64,000 nt of DNA from Legionellaceae bacterium (GTDB taxonomy: Bacteria > Pseudomonadota > Gammaproteobacteria > Legionellales > Legionellaceae): the NCBI GenBank assembly GCA_018061965.1, contig JAGOTG010000003.1:108009-172008 (forward strand), read 5' to 3'. The translations under genes and the position numbers were made by a program. Shown here piece after piece: positions 56,984-64,000 of the stretch; the first letter of the stretch is position 1, and each line of letters starts with the position of its first letter. A model generated the notes under the pieces. The model was given only the letters and a program-made list of their open reading frames with translations, had not been told where the DNA came from and did no database searches.

Positions 56984-58372
56984 CTACTTTCCATGTGACT
57001 GATCATTGTTTGGACTGTCTTTTTCTGGCGGAATAGTTGATGAAGAAGAGGCGGCGCCAGGTGAGTGAGTCAATTTGTTGAGTGTCTTTTTGAAGGCCTT
57101 GATTTTCAATACGGTATCGGAGTCTGGCTGTTGCAATACACCCTTGATGCCTTCTTGATACACGGGATTGTTATCTCCGCTAAGGTATCTATATATTTTT
57201 ACACAAACAAAACTAATTGCATTGATGGCAACCTGCACTGTCATAGCTATTTCACGTAAAAACGGCGTAGTTCTTACTGGATCTAGATGCTCAACGAGAC
57301 TTGAATTCATGGTTGCATCAACTGCTTGCATGATGTTGCTTAAAGATTTTTCAGAAGGCATGGCAGCGTTTGTCCATTCCGAACGAAACTGCCTAATTTG
57401 AGTGAGCAAAGTATCCAATTCTTGTCCCATCAAACTATTTTTTTCATTAACTGGTAGTTGAGCGAATATTTCAGCTTGAGTCTCCAAGGCAGAGGCTGAG
57501 ATGGCCAGCTCTAAAAATAACTGGGATTGTATATTAGTCGGTTGAGGTAAATGATGGCAGGTTTCTGCGGTAGGCAGCATGCCTCCTTGTATCAACGCAT
57601 TCATCACATCAATGTTCCCATTTGCATAAGCATTTGCCAACATATCCTGAGTAGGTGAGGCCCCGGAACTCATTTGTTGCTGGATAGCAGCAATATCGCT
57701 TTTTTGGCAGGCTTGTTGGAGGGCATTACGTTCCAAGAGAATTTTTGTTATAAGATGTGCTTGGTACTCGCATAATCGATCAAGTTGTTCTTCATTTTCG
57801 ACATAATTTTCATTGTACGACCCGCCTTGCGAGCGGATCGCTTCAACGGCCTGCTTTACCAGCGAGGTACATGGCCATTTGAAATCGTCACGACAACCCT
57901 CTGCATGCTCTCCAAGTTGAATGAGTTGATTTTTATCGTTCAATGCGGTTTTGAGATCTTCCGAGGGCATGGCTAACATGAGCTCTTTTAATTTTAAAGC
58001 TGCCAAAATGGAACCCGTTCTGCCAAGTCCTGCAGCACAATGAATGGCTGTTTTTCTTCCATTCAATGCATTATCGCGGACGATGGTATAAATACTTTCC
58101 ATTGCGTCAATACTAGGTGGCTTAAAATCGACTACCGCGTAATCTTGGTTGTATTGCATATCTGGTTGCTCTGAGATGATGCGTTTTGCTTCCAAATTTT
58201 TGTCCGGATCTTCCAAACTGATTACAGTATGAAATTGCTTGGCCTGCAAATAAGTGATGACCTCGTTTACAGTTTGTTTTCCTTTCTGGCCGGGACGTGC
58301 TAAACCTGCAACCTCAATGTTACGGTCTGCAATGCGGTATTTTATCGATCGAAATTGAGTTGGTTTTGGCAT
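56984..58372 (-). CDS. Dual-specificity/tyrosine phosphatase with ankyrin-like region, effector candidate
   Basis: This 462-residue protein has residues 1-180 forming a cysteine-based phosphatase: the P-loop H111-C112-A-A-G-L-G-R118-T-G, a likely general acid D82 in VDFKPPS, and LARPGQKGK near the start. Residues about 220-270 look like one or two ankyrin repeats (NALQQACQKSDIAAIQQQ, LANAYANGNIDVMNALIQGG). A hydrophobic stretch (about 385-410, VQVAINAISFVCVKIYRYL) may anchor it to a membrane. The Ser/Pro-rich tail ends SPNNDQSHGK. The eukaryote-like domain mix suggests action on host proteins. Confidence 0.78.
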   Translation of the reverse strand: MPKPTQFRSIKYRIADRNIEVAGLARPGQKGKQTVNEVITYLQAKQFHTVISLEDPDKNLEAKRIISEQPDMQYNQDYAVVDFKPPSIDAMESIYTIVRDNALNGRKTAIHCAAGLGRTGSILAALKLKELMLAMPSEDLKTALNDKNQLIQLGEHAEGCRDDFKWPCTSLVKQAVEAIRSQGGSYNENYVENEEQLDRLCEYQAHLITKILLERNALQQACQKSDIAAIQQQMSSGASPTQDMLANAYANGNIDVMNALIQGGMLPTAETCHHLPQPTNIQSQLFLELAISASALETQAEIFAQLPVNEKNSLMGQELDTLLTQIRQFRSEWTNAAMPSEKSLSNIMQAVDATMNSSLVEHLDPVRTTPFLREIAMTVQVAINAISFVCVKIYRYLSGDNNPVYQEGIKGVLQQPDSDTVLKIKAFKKTLNKLTHSPGAASSSSTIPPEKDSPNNDQSHGK

Positions 58373-58521
58373 GGCACTATTGCCTCATAGTAAACAGCAT
58401 CTCTCTCAGTATAGTGAATGAAACCTCGTATGTGTTGATATTAAAACCCATGAAGCCTAAATTATTGACGCTGATTTATTTAGTGCCTAGTTGAAAATTC
58501 GGCATCATCTGGCGTAGCGGT

Positions 58522-59682
58522 CTAAACCGCTACCAATACTGCCGTCAGATATTGACCTTCTGGAAAAGCTGCTAACACAGGATGGCACAATGCTGGACCA
58601 AAAACTCCTAATATTTTTGCGACTTTACCGACTGCAAATGCTTGTGCACTAACTAAGTCCACGAAAGCCTGACTGGTGAGCGCAGAGGAACAATTACAGC
58701 TTAGCAATAAACTGCCAGGACGCATGGCTTTGAAGGTTTCGCGATGTAAATAGCGGTAGTAATTTTTTGCCTTTTCTATATGTTTCTTCGAGGGGACTAA
58801 TTTGGGCGGATCGAGAATAATGACATCGTATTCTCCTGCTTGCTGAAGATAATCACGGGCATCTGCTGTGACAAAAGTAATGTTGTCATTCAGATGGTTG
58901 AGAGCGGCATTATGTTGGGCAAGCTCAATGGCTTTTTCTGAACTGTCGACCCCAAGAACATAGCTTGCACCGGCATTGGCGGCGTGTAAGGCAAAGCCTC
59001 CAGAATAAGTATATAAATCTAATACCCGCTTATTATGGACTAGTTTGGCAAGGAGTTGATGATTATCTCGTTGGTCTAAAAATAACCCGGTTTTTTGGGT
59101 GTTTGAAAAATCCACTTGAAACGTAATGCCTGCTTCGCGTACTTGAGTAATCGTTGTAGCAGGGGTTGGGATAGGTTCTTGCCAACCGTCTTGAATTAAG
59201 GGCTTGGCTTGTGAGCGCCATAGGAGCTTATCGCTAGGTAATAGGGTTTGTATGCATTGTTGAATGATTGTGCTATGCGCTTCTACCCAATAAGCAGAAC
59301 TGGCAATCACTGCGGTTGTATCAAATCTATCGATAGTAAGTCCAGACAGACCGTCGGCCTCGCTATTAAATAAGCGATAAGCATTCGTTTCAGTATTTGG
59401 CAGTCCTAGTCGGGTACGTAGATCGAAAGCTTCTTGCAAACGTTGCTGGATGCAATCCTGCAAGGATGTTATGGTTTGGCCAAGTGCTAGAATTCTAACC
59501 CGATATAGCGAATGTTCATTATACATGCCCGTCGCAAGATATTGTCCTTGTTCATCGTATACTTGAACGAGATTTCCTGTTTTACAATGGATTTCACGTG
59601 CAATAGTCTTTGGAAAAACCCAAGGATGGCCGCGCAAAATAGTCGATTCTTTGCCGGGTTGAAGATAGATACTAGCTTGCAT
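58522..59682 (-). CDS. rlmI: 23S rRNA m5C1962 methyltransferase RlmI
   Basis: This 386-residue protein has an N-terminal PUA domain (LQPGKESTILRGHPWVFPKTI), a central EEHEAD-like domain and a Rossmann methyltransferase: VLDLYTYSGGFALHAANAGA, VLGVDSSEKAIELAQHN, DVIILDPPKLVPSKK and the catalytic-type Cys in LLSCNCSSALT. ATG 59682 is chosen, since the longer frame to 59718 adds residues outside the family. It modifies C1962 of 23S rRNA in relatives. Confidence 0.9.
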   Translation of the reverse strand: MQASIYLQPGKESTILRGHPWVFPKTIAREIHCKTGNLVQVYDEQGQYLATGMYNEHSLYRVRILALGQTITSLQDCIQQRLQEAFDLRTRLGLPNTETNAYRLFNSEADGLSGLTIDRFDTTAVIASSAYWVEAHSTIIQQCIQTLLPSDKLLWRSQAKPLIQDGWQEPIPTPATTITQVREAGITFQVDFSNTQKTGLFLDQRDNHQLLAKLVHNKRVLDLYTYSGGFALHAANAGASYVLGVDSSEKAIELAQHNAALNHLNDNITFVTADARDYLQQAGEYDVIILDPPKLVPSKKHIEKAKNYYRYLHRETFKAMRPGSLLLSCNCSSALTSQAFVDLVSAQAFAVGKVAKILGVFGPALCHPVLAAFPEGQYLTAVLVAV

Positions 59683-59802
59683 ATTGAAAACCATCCGTGA
59701 AACTTGCAGAAAAAACATATATTTTACACAATTTGCGTTATTTTGTATGTATATGAGAACTAAAATAAAATAATTAATATTGAGAGTCTGTCACGCCCCA
59801 TG

Positions 59803-59830
59803 TACGTCATCCTGATCGTAGCTAAGGAGC
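59803..59830. repeat. Half copy of the GTCATCCTGA repeat
   Basis: TACGTCATCCTGATCGTAGC matches the left arms at 43832 and 21041, without a complementary right arm nearby. It is probably a decayed or 5'-only copy, located between rlmI and the gene at 59865. Confidence 0.5.
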
Positions 59831-59846
59831 AGTGGTTGATTTAATT

Positions 59847-59894
59847 TAAATCAACTGGGTGTTTTTAGGTCCTCTCGAAAACCCAGTTGATTAT
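59847..59894 (-). terminator. Hairpin at the end of the gene at 59865
   Basis: AAATCAACTGGGTGTTTTT and GAAAACCCAGTTGATT are complementary apart from a bulged base, with a 10-base loop that contains the stop codon of the minus-strand gene. It likely ends its transcription or protects its 3' end. Confidence 0.5.
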
Positions 59895-60314
59895 ACTCAT
59901 ATTATTCAAATAACTTTGTTCTGTTTTTGACGCATAGGCTCGCATATCTACCGCATTGAAAGTACTGTGTCTTACCCTATCTGCTCTGTCTCGAAAATTT
60001 AAATTGCTACGTGAGATAATAGTAATCTTACGACCAGCTTCACATGCGTAGGTCAAGCGCACCGTAGCGCCAGTCTTATTGCCTTCAACTAAAAAAAATT
60101 GGTTGGTAGAGCCTGGAGCGAGATAAATTGGAATAGGGGTTACAGGCAGTACCTTGCCATAAAAAATAGACGAACCTTGCAAGTCACAATTAAGGTTCAT
60201 ATTGTTGTAAATTGAAACTCTAAAGAGGTGGTAGGGGTGTGAAGATTGGTCTGCGAACAAGGCTCCAGGGAGTAGGAGTGGGTAGAGTAAAAATATTGTC
60301 AAATATTTTTTCAT
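59865..60314 (-). CDS. Unknown secreted protein, family A (paralogue of the gene at 39981)
   Basis: This 149-residue protein has a signal peptide (MKKYLTIFLLYPLLLPGALFA) and two mature-chain cysteines (NLNCDLQG and TYACEAG). It shares the motif order V-x-I-x-N, N-x-x-C-x-L, IP, L-T-x-x-C-x(4)-IT and NLNFRDRADR with the gene at 39981, where ITLYTNTPNIDF and ERNN align. The pairing implies a small family of exported proteins with one conserved disulfide. No function known. Confidence 0.65.
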   Translation of the reverse strand: MKKYLTIFLLYPLLLPGALFADQSSHPYHLFRVSIYNNMNLNCDLQGSSIFYGKVLPVTPIPIYLAPGSTNQFFLVEGNKTGATVRLTYACEAGRKITIISRSNLNFRDRADRVRHSTFNAVDMRAYASKTEQSYLNNMSIINWVFERT

Positions 60315-60391
60315 AGGATCTCTTTATGCAAAAGATATTTTTCTGCAGTTTTGGTCACAATTTATCATGCATCATTTCACAGGGTTTTGCC

Positions 60392-60414
60392 ATACCTTGT
60401 CTTTGACAAGGTAT
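60392..60414. promoter_or_regulatory. Perfect inverted repeat between divergent genes
   Basis: ATACCTTGTC (60392-60401) and GACAAGGTAT (60405-60414) pair exactly around TTT. The site lies in the 193-base gap between the divergent genes at 60314 and 60508 and could be an operator for either, or a short hairpin in the 5' leader of the latter. Confidence 0.4.
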
Positions 60415-60507
60415 TCGCACCTTCATATAAAGTTCATAAAAATATTGCGCATGCGATTCAAATTAGGTAGGGTGGCACGATATATTCTCCATATAATGAG
60501 TCAATGA

Positions 60508-61347
60508 ATGATTAAAGTGGGTCAAGTGAATACATTAACGGTGGTTAAAAAGGTACCCTTTGGCTTGTATCTTAATGGTGGTGAGTGGGGTGAAATTTTA
60601 TTGCCGTCTAAATTTGTACCGCAAGATACAGAAATTAGGGATCAATTGGATGTATTTATCTACTTTGATTCAGAAGATAAAATAATTGCTACTACGCAAC
60701 GTCCACGCGCACAGGTTGACACCGTGGCCTTTTTAAAAGTAGTGGATGTGGTACCTTTTGGTGCATTTTTAGACTGGGGACTGGATAAAGATTTATTGGC
60801 TCCCAAAATAGAACAGCACCGCCCTATGGAAAGAGATAAATCCTATATTGTTTATGTTAAACGAGATAATAAAGAAAGACTCATTGCTAGTTCTAAGCTT
60901 GATTATTTTCTTGACAAATCACCGGCTCATTACAATCCAGGGGATGAAGTGAGTCTACTAATTTCTGAAACCACTCCGATGGGAACCAAAGTCATTATTA
61001 ATGACAAACATTGGGGTTTAATCCATGCCTCCGATATTTTTCAATCGCTGAGTTATGGGAAAAGAATGAGAGGCTATATCAAAACAGTCCGTGACGATGG
61101 CAAAATTGATGTGGTGCTTAGGAAAATGGGGCAAGATAATACTAGTGATCTAGCACAGCGTATCCTGAGTGAATTACATAAAATGAATGGGTTTTTGCCC
61201 TTGCATGACAAAAGTTCACCGCAAGAGATTATGCGTGTTTTCAACGAAAGTAAGAAAAATTTTAAAAATGCGATTGGAAAGCTGTATAAAGACGGCGAAA
61301 TTACTTTGGAACCAGACGGAATTCGTATTCGAAATAAGCAAACGTAG
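60508..61347 (+). CDS. CvfB/YitL-like S1-domain RNA-binding protein
   Basis: This 279-residue protein has three S1-like OB folds in order: about 1-65 (VNTLTVVKKVPFGLYLNGGEWGE), 70-135 (FLKVVDVVPFGAFLDWGLDKD) and 145-210, then a C-terminal winged helix (FNESKKNFKNAIGKLYKDGEI). This is the layout of CvfB, an RNA-binding regulator of virulence in Staphylococcus; gammaproteobacterial versions are uncharacterised. It is followed at 10 bases by a hairpin and the convergent gene at 61394. Confidence 0.85.
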   Translation: MIKVGQVNTLTVVKKVPFGLYLNGGEWGEILLPSKFVPQDTEIRDQLDVFIYFDSEDKIIATTQRPRAQVDTVAFLKVVDVVPFGAFLDWGLDKDLLAPKIEQHRPMERDKSYIVYVKRDNKERLIASSKLDYFLDKSPAHYNPGDEVSLLISETTPMGTKVIINDKHWGLIHASDIFQSLSYGKRMRGYIKTVRDDGKIDVVLRKMGQDNTSDLAQRILSELHKMNGFLPLHDKSSPQEIMRVFNESKKNFKNAIGKLYKDGEITLEPDGIRIRNKQT

Positions 61348-61356
61348 AAAGCGCTG

Positions 61357-61384
61357 TGACATCCCAGCGGAGGCGGGGATGTCA
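61357..61384. terminator. Hairpin between convergent genes
   Basis: TGACATCCC (61357-61365) and GGGATGTCA (61376-61384) are exact complements with a 10-base loop, just after the CvfB-like stop and before the convergent gene's end at 61394. It is similar in sequence to the 592-675 repeat (AGGCGGGGAT), so it is likely a repeat-derived terminator. Confidence 0.55.
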
Positions 61385-61393
61385 CAATGACAG

Positions 61394-62065
61394 CTAGGCC
61401 TTGGGCGATGAGTTGTTAACAGGCTCTGTTACAAATTTATCTTGATAGTTGGTTACAAATCCAGCAAAAATTCGAATAATACGATCATCTATTATTCCAG
61501 GCTCGGTAACTGTCACAGTCCAAGCATTGTTTTTCAGATCGCGAACAAGCTCAGCAATAGGGAGATAATTTCCCGGACTGGTAATAGAAAAGCGAGTAAA
61601 ATCTGCATTGGATAAAGCAACACCTACTTGATTTGCGTTGCCTTGTTCATCATAACTATAAATATCGTATCTGGCAGCTTCAAGCGTTGCAATGCTGCCA
61701 TCAATGAAACCGATTTTAACGTTGCGTGTATCATAAATATCAATATCCGTTGCCCAAGAATACATGACACCCAGCGAGAGTAACCTGGTGATACCCGTTG
61801 CTTGCCAACCTTTTTGGTTGGATAAATCATAATTTGTACGCACTCTAAATGCACTTTTTTTAACAATTCCTGGATAGGTGGGCTGTAAAGATGTCATACC
61901 CTGTGCTGGAGGTGAAATAATATAGCTTTCAGAAAATTGAGAGATATTTTTCTTGATTAAAAATTCATAAGGATGATTTTCATAAACACCATATCCGTCG
62001 GCCATAACGCTTGAACTTAGAAAAAATAGCCCTAAAAAGACGTTTTTTATTAACTCTCGATTCAT
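61394..62065 (-). CDS. Unknown secreted protein, possibly LURP-one/tubby-like fold
   Basis: This 223-residue protein has a signal peptide (about 1-22, FLGLFFLSSSVMA). The mature part has a pattern of short beta segments with paired glycine turns (IDIYDTRNVKIGFIDGSI, YDIYSYDEQGNANQVGVAL) loosely like LURP-one-related proteins; this is a weak impression. No cysteines in the core, no catalytic motif. It lies between the CvfB-like gene and the gene at 62266. Confidence 0.55.
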   Translation of the reverse strand: MNRELIKNVFLGLFFLSSSVMADGYGVYENHPYEFLIKKNISQFSESYIISPPAQGMTSLQPTYPGIVKKSAFRVRTNYDLSNQKGWQATGITRLLSLGVMYSWATDIDIYDTRNVKIGFIDGSIATLEAARYDIYSYDEQGNANQVGVALSNADFTRFSITSPGNYLPIAELVRDLKNNAWTVTVTEPGIIDDRIIRIFAGFVTNYQDKFVTEPVNNSSPKA

Positions 62066-62265
62066 TTTTATCCCCTATGTTTTTTAGCGCCTCATCATAA
62101 ATTAAAAAAGAGATTAAAACAAATAGGGCAAACAGCCAAACGCATCCGTGGAAGGTATATAAAGGGTAATGTATACTTGTCGTTAAAGTGGCAGCTTTCT
62201 TTTATTACATCTGCTCGTGGTGCCTGAAAACGATTCTTTTCAGACGGCTTCAGGACCCTTAAACA

Positions 62266-62784
62266 TTAAAACGTAGGTTTTATACCTTCTTCAGGCGCAG
62301 TTTTTGGGGTTAAACCCCCTTGCACACCAATGTCATAATTATCGGGGTTCTTTTTATAGGCTTCTACTTCAGCTTTTGTTCCTTGCACAAAATTTTTCCC
62401 ATCAGAGTACATGCAATGATCTAGACTTTTATTGTAAGCTTCAAATGGACGTCCTTTTTGCGCTTGCTTTGCAAAGAATGTAATAGCCTCTTCTTTATTA
62501 CTGAAAGCAAAATGTGGCCGTCCCTCTATTTGTTGAACTTTTTCACGTGTTTCTGTCTCATAATCTTGGCTAATACTTTTAAGCGCATCTGCTTTTATTT
62601 GTGCGCCATAATCAACGTTGTCGCTGGTTTTTATCTTGTTAATAACGCTTGGATCTTTAAGAACTTGGGCGCCATATTTATCCAAAAGCTGCTTGTATAT
62701 CTCTTCTTCTTCCGCTGTTCTTTTATGATTTTCGTGTAGCAAAGTGAAATGTTCCAGCTCTTGTTGTTGCTTGGATTTTCCCAT
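62266..62784 (-). CDS. Unknown soluble protein, effector candidate
   Basis: This 172-residue, charged, mainly helical protein has no signal peptide. It is Gln/Glu/Lys-rich at the start (KSKQQQELEHF, KRTAEEEEIYKQLLDKYG) and has FSNKEEAITFFAKQAQKGRPFEAYNKSL in the middle. The C-terminal 25 residues are polar with Pro and Gly. It has its own promoter with an overlapping inverted repeat. No family recognised. Confidence 0.55.
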   Translation of the reverse strand: MGKSKQQQELEHFTLLHENHKRTAEEEEIYKQLLDKYGAQVLKDPSVINKIKTSDNVDYGAQIKADALKSISQDYETETREKVQQIEGRPHFAFSNKEEAITFFAKQAQKGRPFEAYNKSLDHCMYSDGKNFVQGTKAEVEAYKKNPDNYDIGVQGGLTPKTAPEEGIKPTF

Positions 62785-62820
62785 AGATGCTCCGATATTT
62801 TCACTACACCAATATTAGTT

Positions 62821-62854
62821 ATTTTAGTACATTTATAACAAAATGTACTAAAAT
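62821..62854 (-). promoter_or_regulatory. Operator-like perfect inverted repeat over an extended -10 box
   Basis: ATTTTAGTACATTT (62821-62834) and AAATGTACTAAAAT (62841-62854) are exact complements. On the minus strand the loop and one arm carry TGTTATAAA (TGn plus TATAAA, -10 at 62837-62832), placing the start of transcription about 40 bases ahead of the gene at 62784. A dimeric repressor bound here would occlude the promoter. Confidence 0.5.
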
Positions 62855-63072
62855 ATTTCTCGACATCGTCTTCGTTTGACGCTTTTGTAAAAACATTGAA
62901 AATGGATTATGTTGGGGGTCTCTAATACACGCGATGCTTTCGTTGTTTTGAAACAGTTTAGAACCGCTTGCTTCATCGGACTTGTCGTAGCAGCCTTGAT
63001 GCACTTTTATAATAGCCTATGCCATCAAGGGACGTTACCTAATACTTGTCAAATGAAGCGCTGCGCTTTGCT

Positions 63073-63090
63073 GTTGGGCCAAGGCCCAAC
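63073..63090. repeat. GTTGGGCC palindrome repeat
   Basis: GTTGGGCC-AA-GGCCCAAC is a perfect 8-base inverted repeat with a 2-base loop, followed by CTAC. It is related to the units at 55246 and 63157. Confidence 0.5.
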
Positions 63091-63156
63091 CTACATTAAA
63101 TTGCATTAAAATCAATTGGTTGTGTTTTTTTGTTACATTGCACGCATCTTAAATTT

Positions 63157-63179
63157 CTGCCATTAGGCCTTGGCCTAAC
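63157..63179. repeat. TTAGGCC palindrome repeat, reverse copy
   Basis: CTGCCATTAGGCC-TT-GGCCTAAC; read on the minus strand it matches the unit at 55246-55268 including the ATGGCAG flank, with the two-base loop reversed. Confidence 0.55.
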
Positions 63180-63228
63180 AAGCCAGCCTGCGCTTGCCGA
63201 TCGGCTCTACATTTCAGTACGGTTTGTA

Positions 63229-63503
63229 TCAGTCGTTAATAGCTTCTTTTAGTTTTGAGCCGGCTTTGAAACTCACAATATTGCGAGCTGGAATGTTCAA
63301 AGGCGCGCCCGTATTGGGATTACGGCCTTTGCGTGCCTCACGTTTTTTCACAGAGATACTTACAAATCCTGGCAGCACAATAGAATCGCCTTTAGCAAGT
63401 AAATTGGTAATGGAGCTTATCACAGCGTTTAAAACATTTTCTGCATCTTTTTAGTTAATTTAGCGGTTGTGCTGATAGCATTAATTAGTTCCTTTTTTTT
63501 CAT
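63229..63503 (-). pseudogene. hup: HU-family DNA-binding protein, frameshifted
   Basis: The gene begins at ATG 63503 (MKKKELINAISTTAKLTKK, with GGGAG as ribosome site) and in that frame meets a stop after 24 residues. One base out of frame it continues DAENVLNAVISSITNLLAKG, then GFVSISVKKREARKGRNPNTG and AGSKLKEAIND, the full HU body. The shift is in a run of five A (minus strand, 63452-63448), where six would restore a normal 91-residue HU. The DNA-contacting RNPNTG arm is intact. It is a real mutation, a sequence error, or slippage at the A run. Confidence 0.85.
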
Positions 63504-63692
63504 GGTATTCTCCCTGATGTTTGAGCGCTAAAAAGAATTACTGAGAATTAAATTTTAAGCGTATCGTAGCCTAATAATATTGTATATATCTATTTTCTAA
63601 TGATTGTTCCGCTAAACTATGATTAAAAAATCGCATCCGTGAAAAGTGTACTATATTGAAAAGAGATTTTTAAATGCTTACAGGAGATATTA

Positions 63693-63827
63693 ATGAGAGA
63701 AATGCGAGCGCTGGCTGCGTCATTAGTTTTATTGAGTACTACGGTTTTTGCTGTGGGACTTCCAGGGCATCCGGTAGGTCATATAATAGGGCGGATTCAA
63801 CTAGTTAATGCAACGCCAAAAAATTAG
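63693..63827 (+). pseudogene. Small secreted-protein gene, truncated by stop and IS insertion
   Basis: ATG 63693 follows a strong CAGGAGAT ribosome site. The 44 visible residues are a signal peptide (MREMRALAASLVLLSTTVFA) and a short mature part (IIGRIQLVNATPKN), ended by TAG at 63825. In the same frame beyond the TAG, DNTREIIITSSCEYKF continues until the IS end at about 63876. The mature part is faintly like the family at 39981 and 59865 (I-x-x-x-NAT). It may instead be an intact small secreted peptide ending at the TAG. Confidence 0.45.
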
Positions 63828-63875
63828 GATAACACACGCGAGATCATAATTACCTCATCATGCGAGTATAAATTT

Positions 63876-64000
63876 GAGTCTGTAAAATATTCCGTGTAAC
63901 TAGCCATTCCCTTATTCAGTAACTCTATCGCTGAATTCGATCATAAACCGATTCATAGCTGGCTTCCAGTTTTGAATCGGCATTGTCCATTTCTGAGCAA
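63876..64000 (-). mobile_element. IS256-family insertion sequence, left-hand end (partial)
   Basis: GAGTCTGTAAAATATTCCGT (63876-63895) looks like the terminal inverted repeat of IS256-family elements. Just inside it the transposase gene ends on the minus strand at 63912. The rest of the element lies beyond the window, so its other terminus and any 8-base target duplication cannot be seen. Confidence 0.65.
63912..64000 (-). CDS. IS256-family (mutator) transposase, C-terminal end
   Basis: On the minus strand the frame entering from the right edge ends at TAA (63914-63912) with KWTMPIQNWKPAMNRFMIEF then SDRVTE. The W-T-M-P-x(3)-W-x(2)-A-x-N-x-F pattern is the characteristic C-terminus of IS256/mutator transposases. 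Only 28 residues are visible; the DDE catalytic residues would be outside the window. Confidence 0.75.
   Translation of the reverse strand, partial: AQKWTMPIQNWKPAMNRFMIEFSDRVTE

Larger units (their letters stand above)
62855..63228. other. Gene-free stretch with palindromic repeats
   Basis: No convincing gene is seen in this 374-base gap (short frames only, without ribosome sites). It contains two GGCC palindromes at 63073-63090 and 63163-63178 and a perfect GCCGATCGGC at 63196-63205. It may be debris from repeat insertion between the gene at 62784 and the HU gene. Confidence 0.5.

Noticed and set aside
62819..63109. Two short open frames (minus 62819-63004, plus 62909-63109)
   Set aside because: They have no start signals, no sensible composition, and run into the palindromic repeats.
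55243..63180. GGCC palindromes considered as integron attC sites
   Set aside because: No integrase, no cassette array and no conserved R-box pair; they are short symmetric palindromes.
1..64000. tRNA, rRNA or riboswitch genes
   Set aside because: No T-arm/acceptor pattern, rRNA core sequence or known riboswitch core was recognised by eye; a covariance-model scan would be needed to exclude small RNAs.

Overview
The window comes from a gammaproteobacterium whose gene content points to the Legionellales (Legionella/Coxiella-like host-associated bacteria). The reasons are a split type II secretion locus carrying only gspF-G-H-I-J-K, a FabV-type enoyl reductase, and many large lineage-specific proteins without housekeeping signatures. 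One of these has the CKSAKDRT phosphoinositide-phosphatase motif, and another joins a tyrosine-phosphatase domain to an ankyrin-like segment. This placement is inferred from content only; no rRNA or tRNA gene was seen.

Layout. 0-4.4 kb: tail of a probable alanine racemase, a glycine-zipper lipoprotein, then etfB-etfA-ald-rpiA in one overlapping run. 4.5-12.9 kb: an unknown protein, fabV, mfd and dnaQ (divergent), an NlpC/P60 hydrolase, an L,D-transpeptidase and erpA. 13.0-15.9 kb: three unknown, possibly secreted proteins. 15.9-26.9 kb: mnmA, then the conserved run yceD-rpmF-plsX-fabD-fabG-acpP-fabF-mltG-tmk-holB-tatD-anmK, without fabH and pabC. 27.1-32.9 kb: an SPFH-like fragment, mltA and gspK-J-I-H-G-F. 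33-40 kb: glnA, ruvB, ybgC-tolQRAB (no pal or cpoB) and rnhA.

40-64 kb is more lineage-specific. It holds a tandem triplication of RLAN/RimK-like ATP-grasp ligase genes, sohB, secreted and membrane proteins of unknown function, the CX5R phosphatase candidate at 49.5-51.9 kb, an amino-acid permease, a YddA-type ABC exporter, an NLS-bearing unknown, and the PTP-ankyrin protein. After these come rlmI, small secreted proteins, a CvfB-like S1 protein, a frameshifted HU gene, and a small secreted-protein gene cut by an IS256-family element that runs off the right edge.

Several non-coding structures stand out. There is a 162-bp inverted repeat whose right arm contains the ybgC start codon. A miniature element with near-perfect 17-18 bp terminal inverted repeats occurs twice, both times exactly between convergent genes. 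Several REP-like palindromes are scattered through the window. Two inverted repeats overlap -10 boxes like operators, in front of unknown genes at 4582 and 62784.

Calls of 'secreted effector' are inference from architecture. No secretion system of the Dot/Icm type lies in the window to confirm them.
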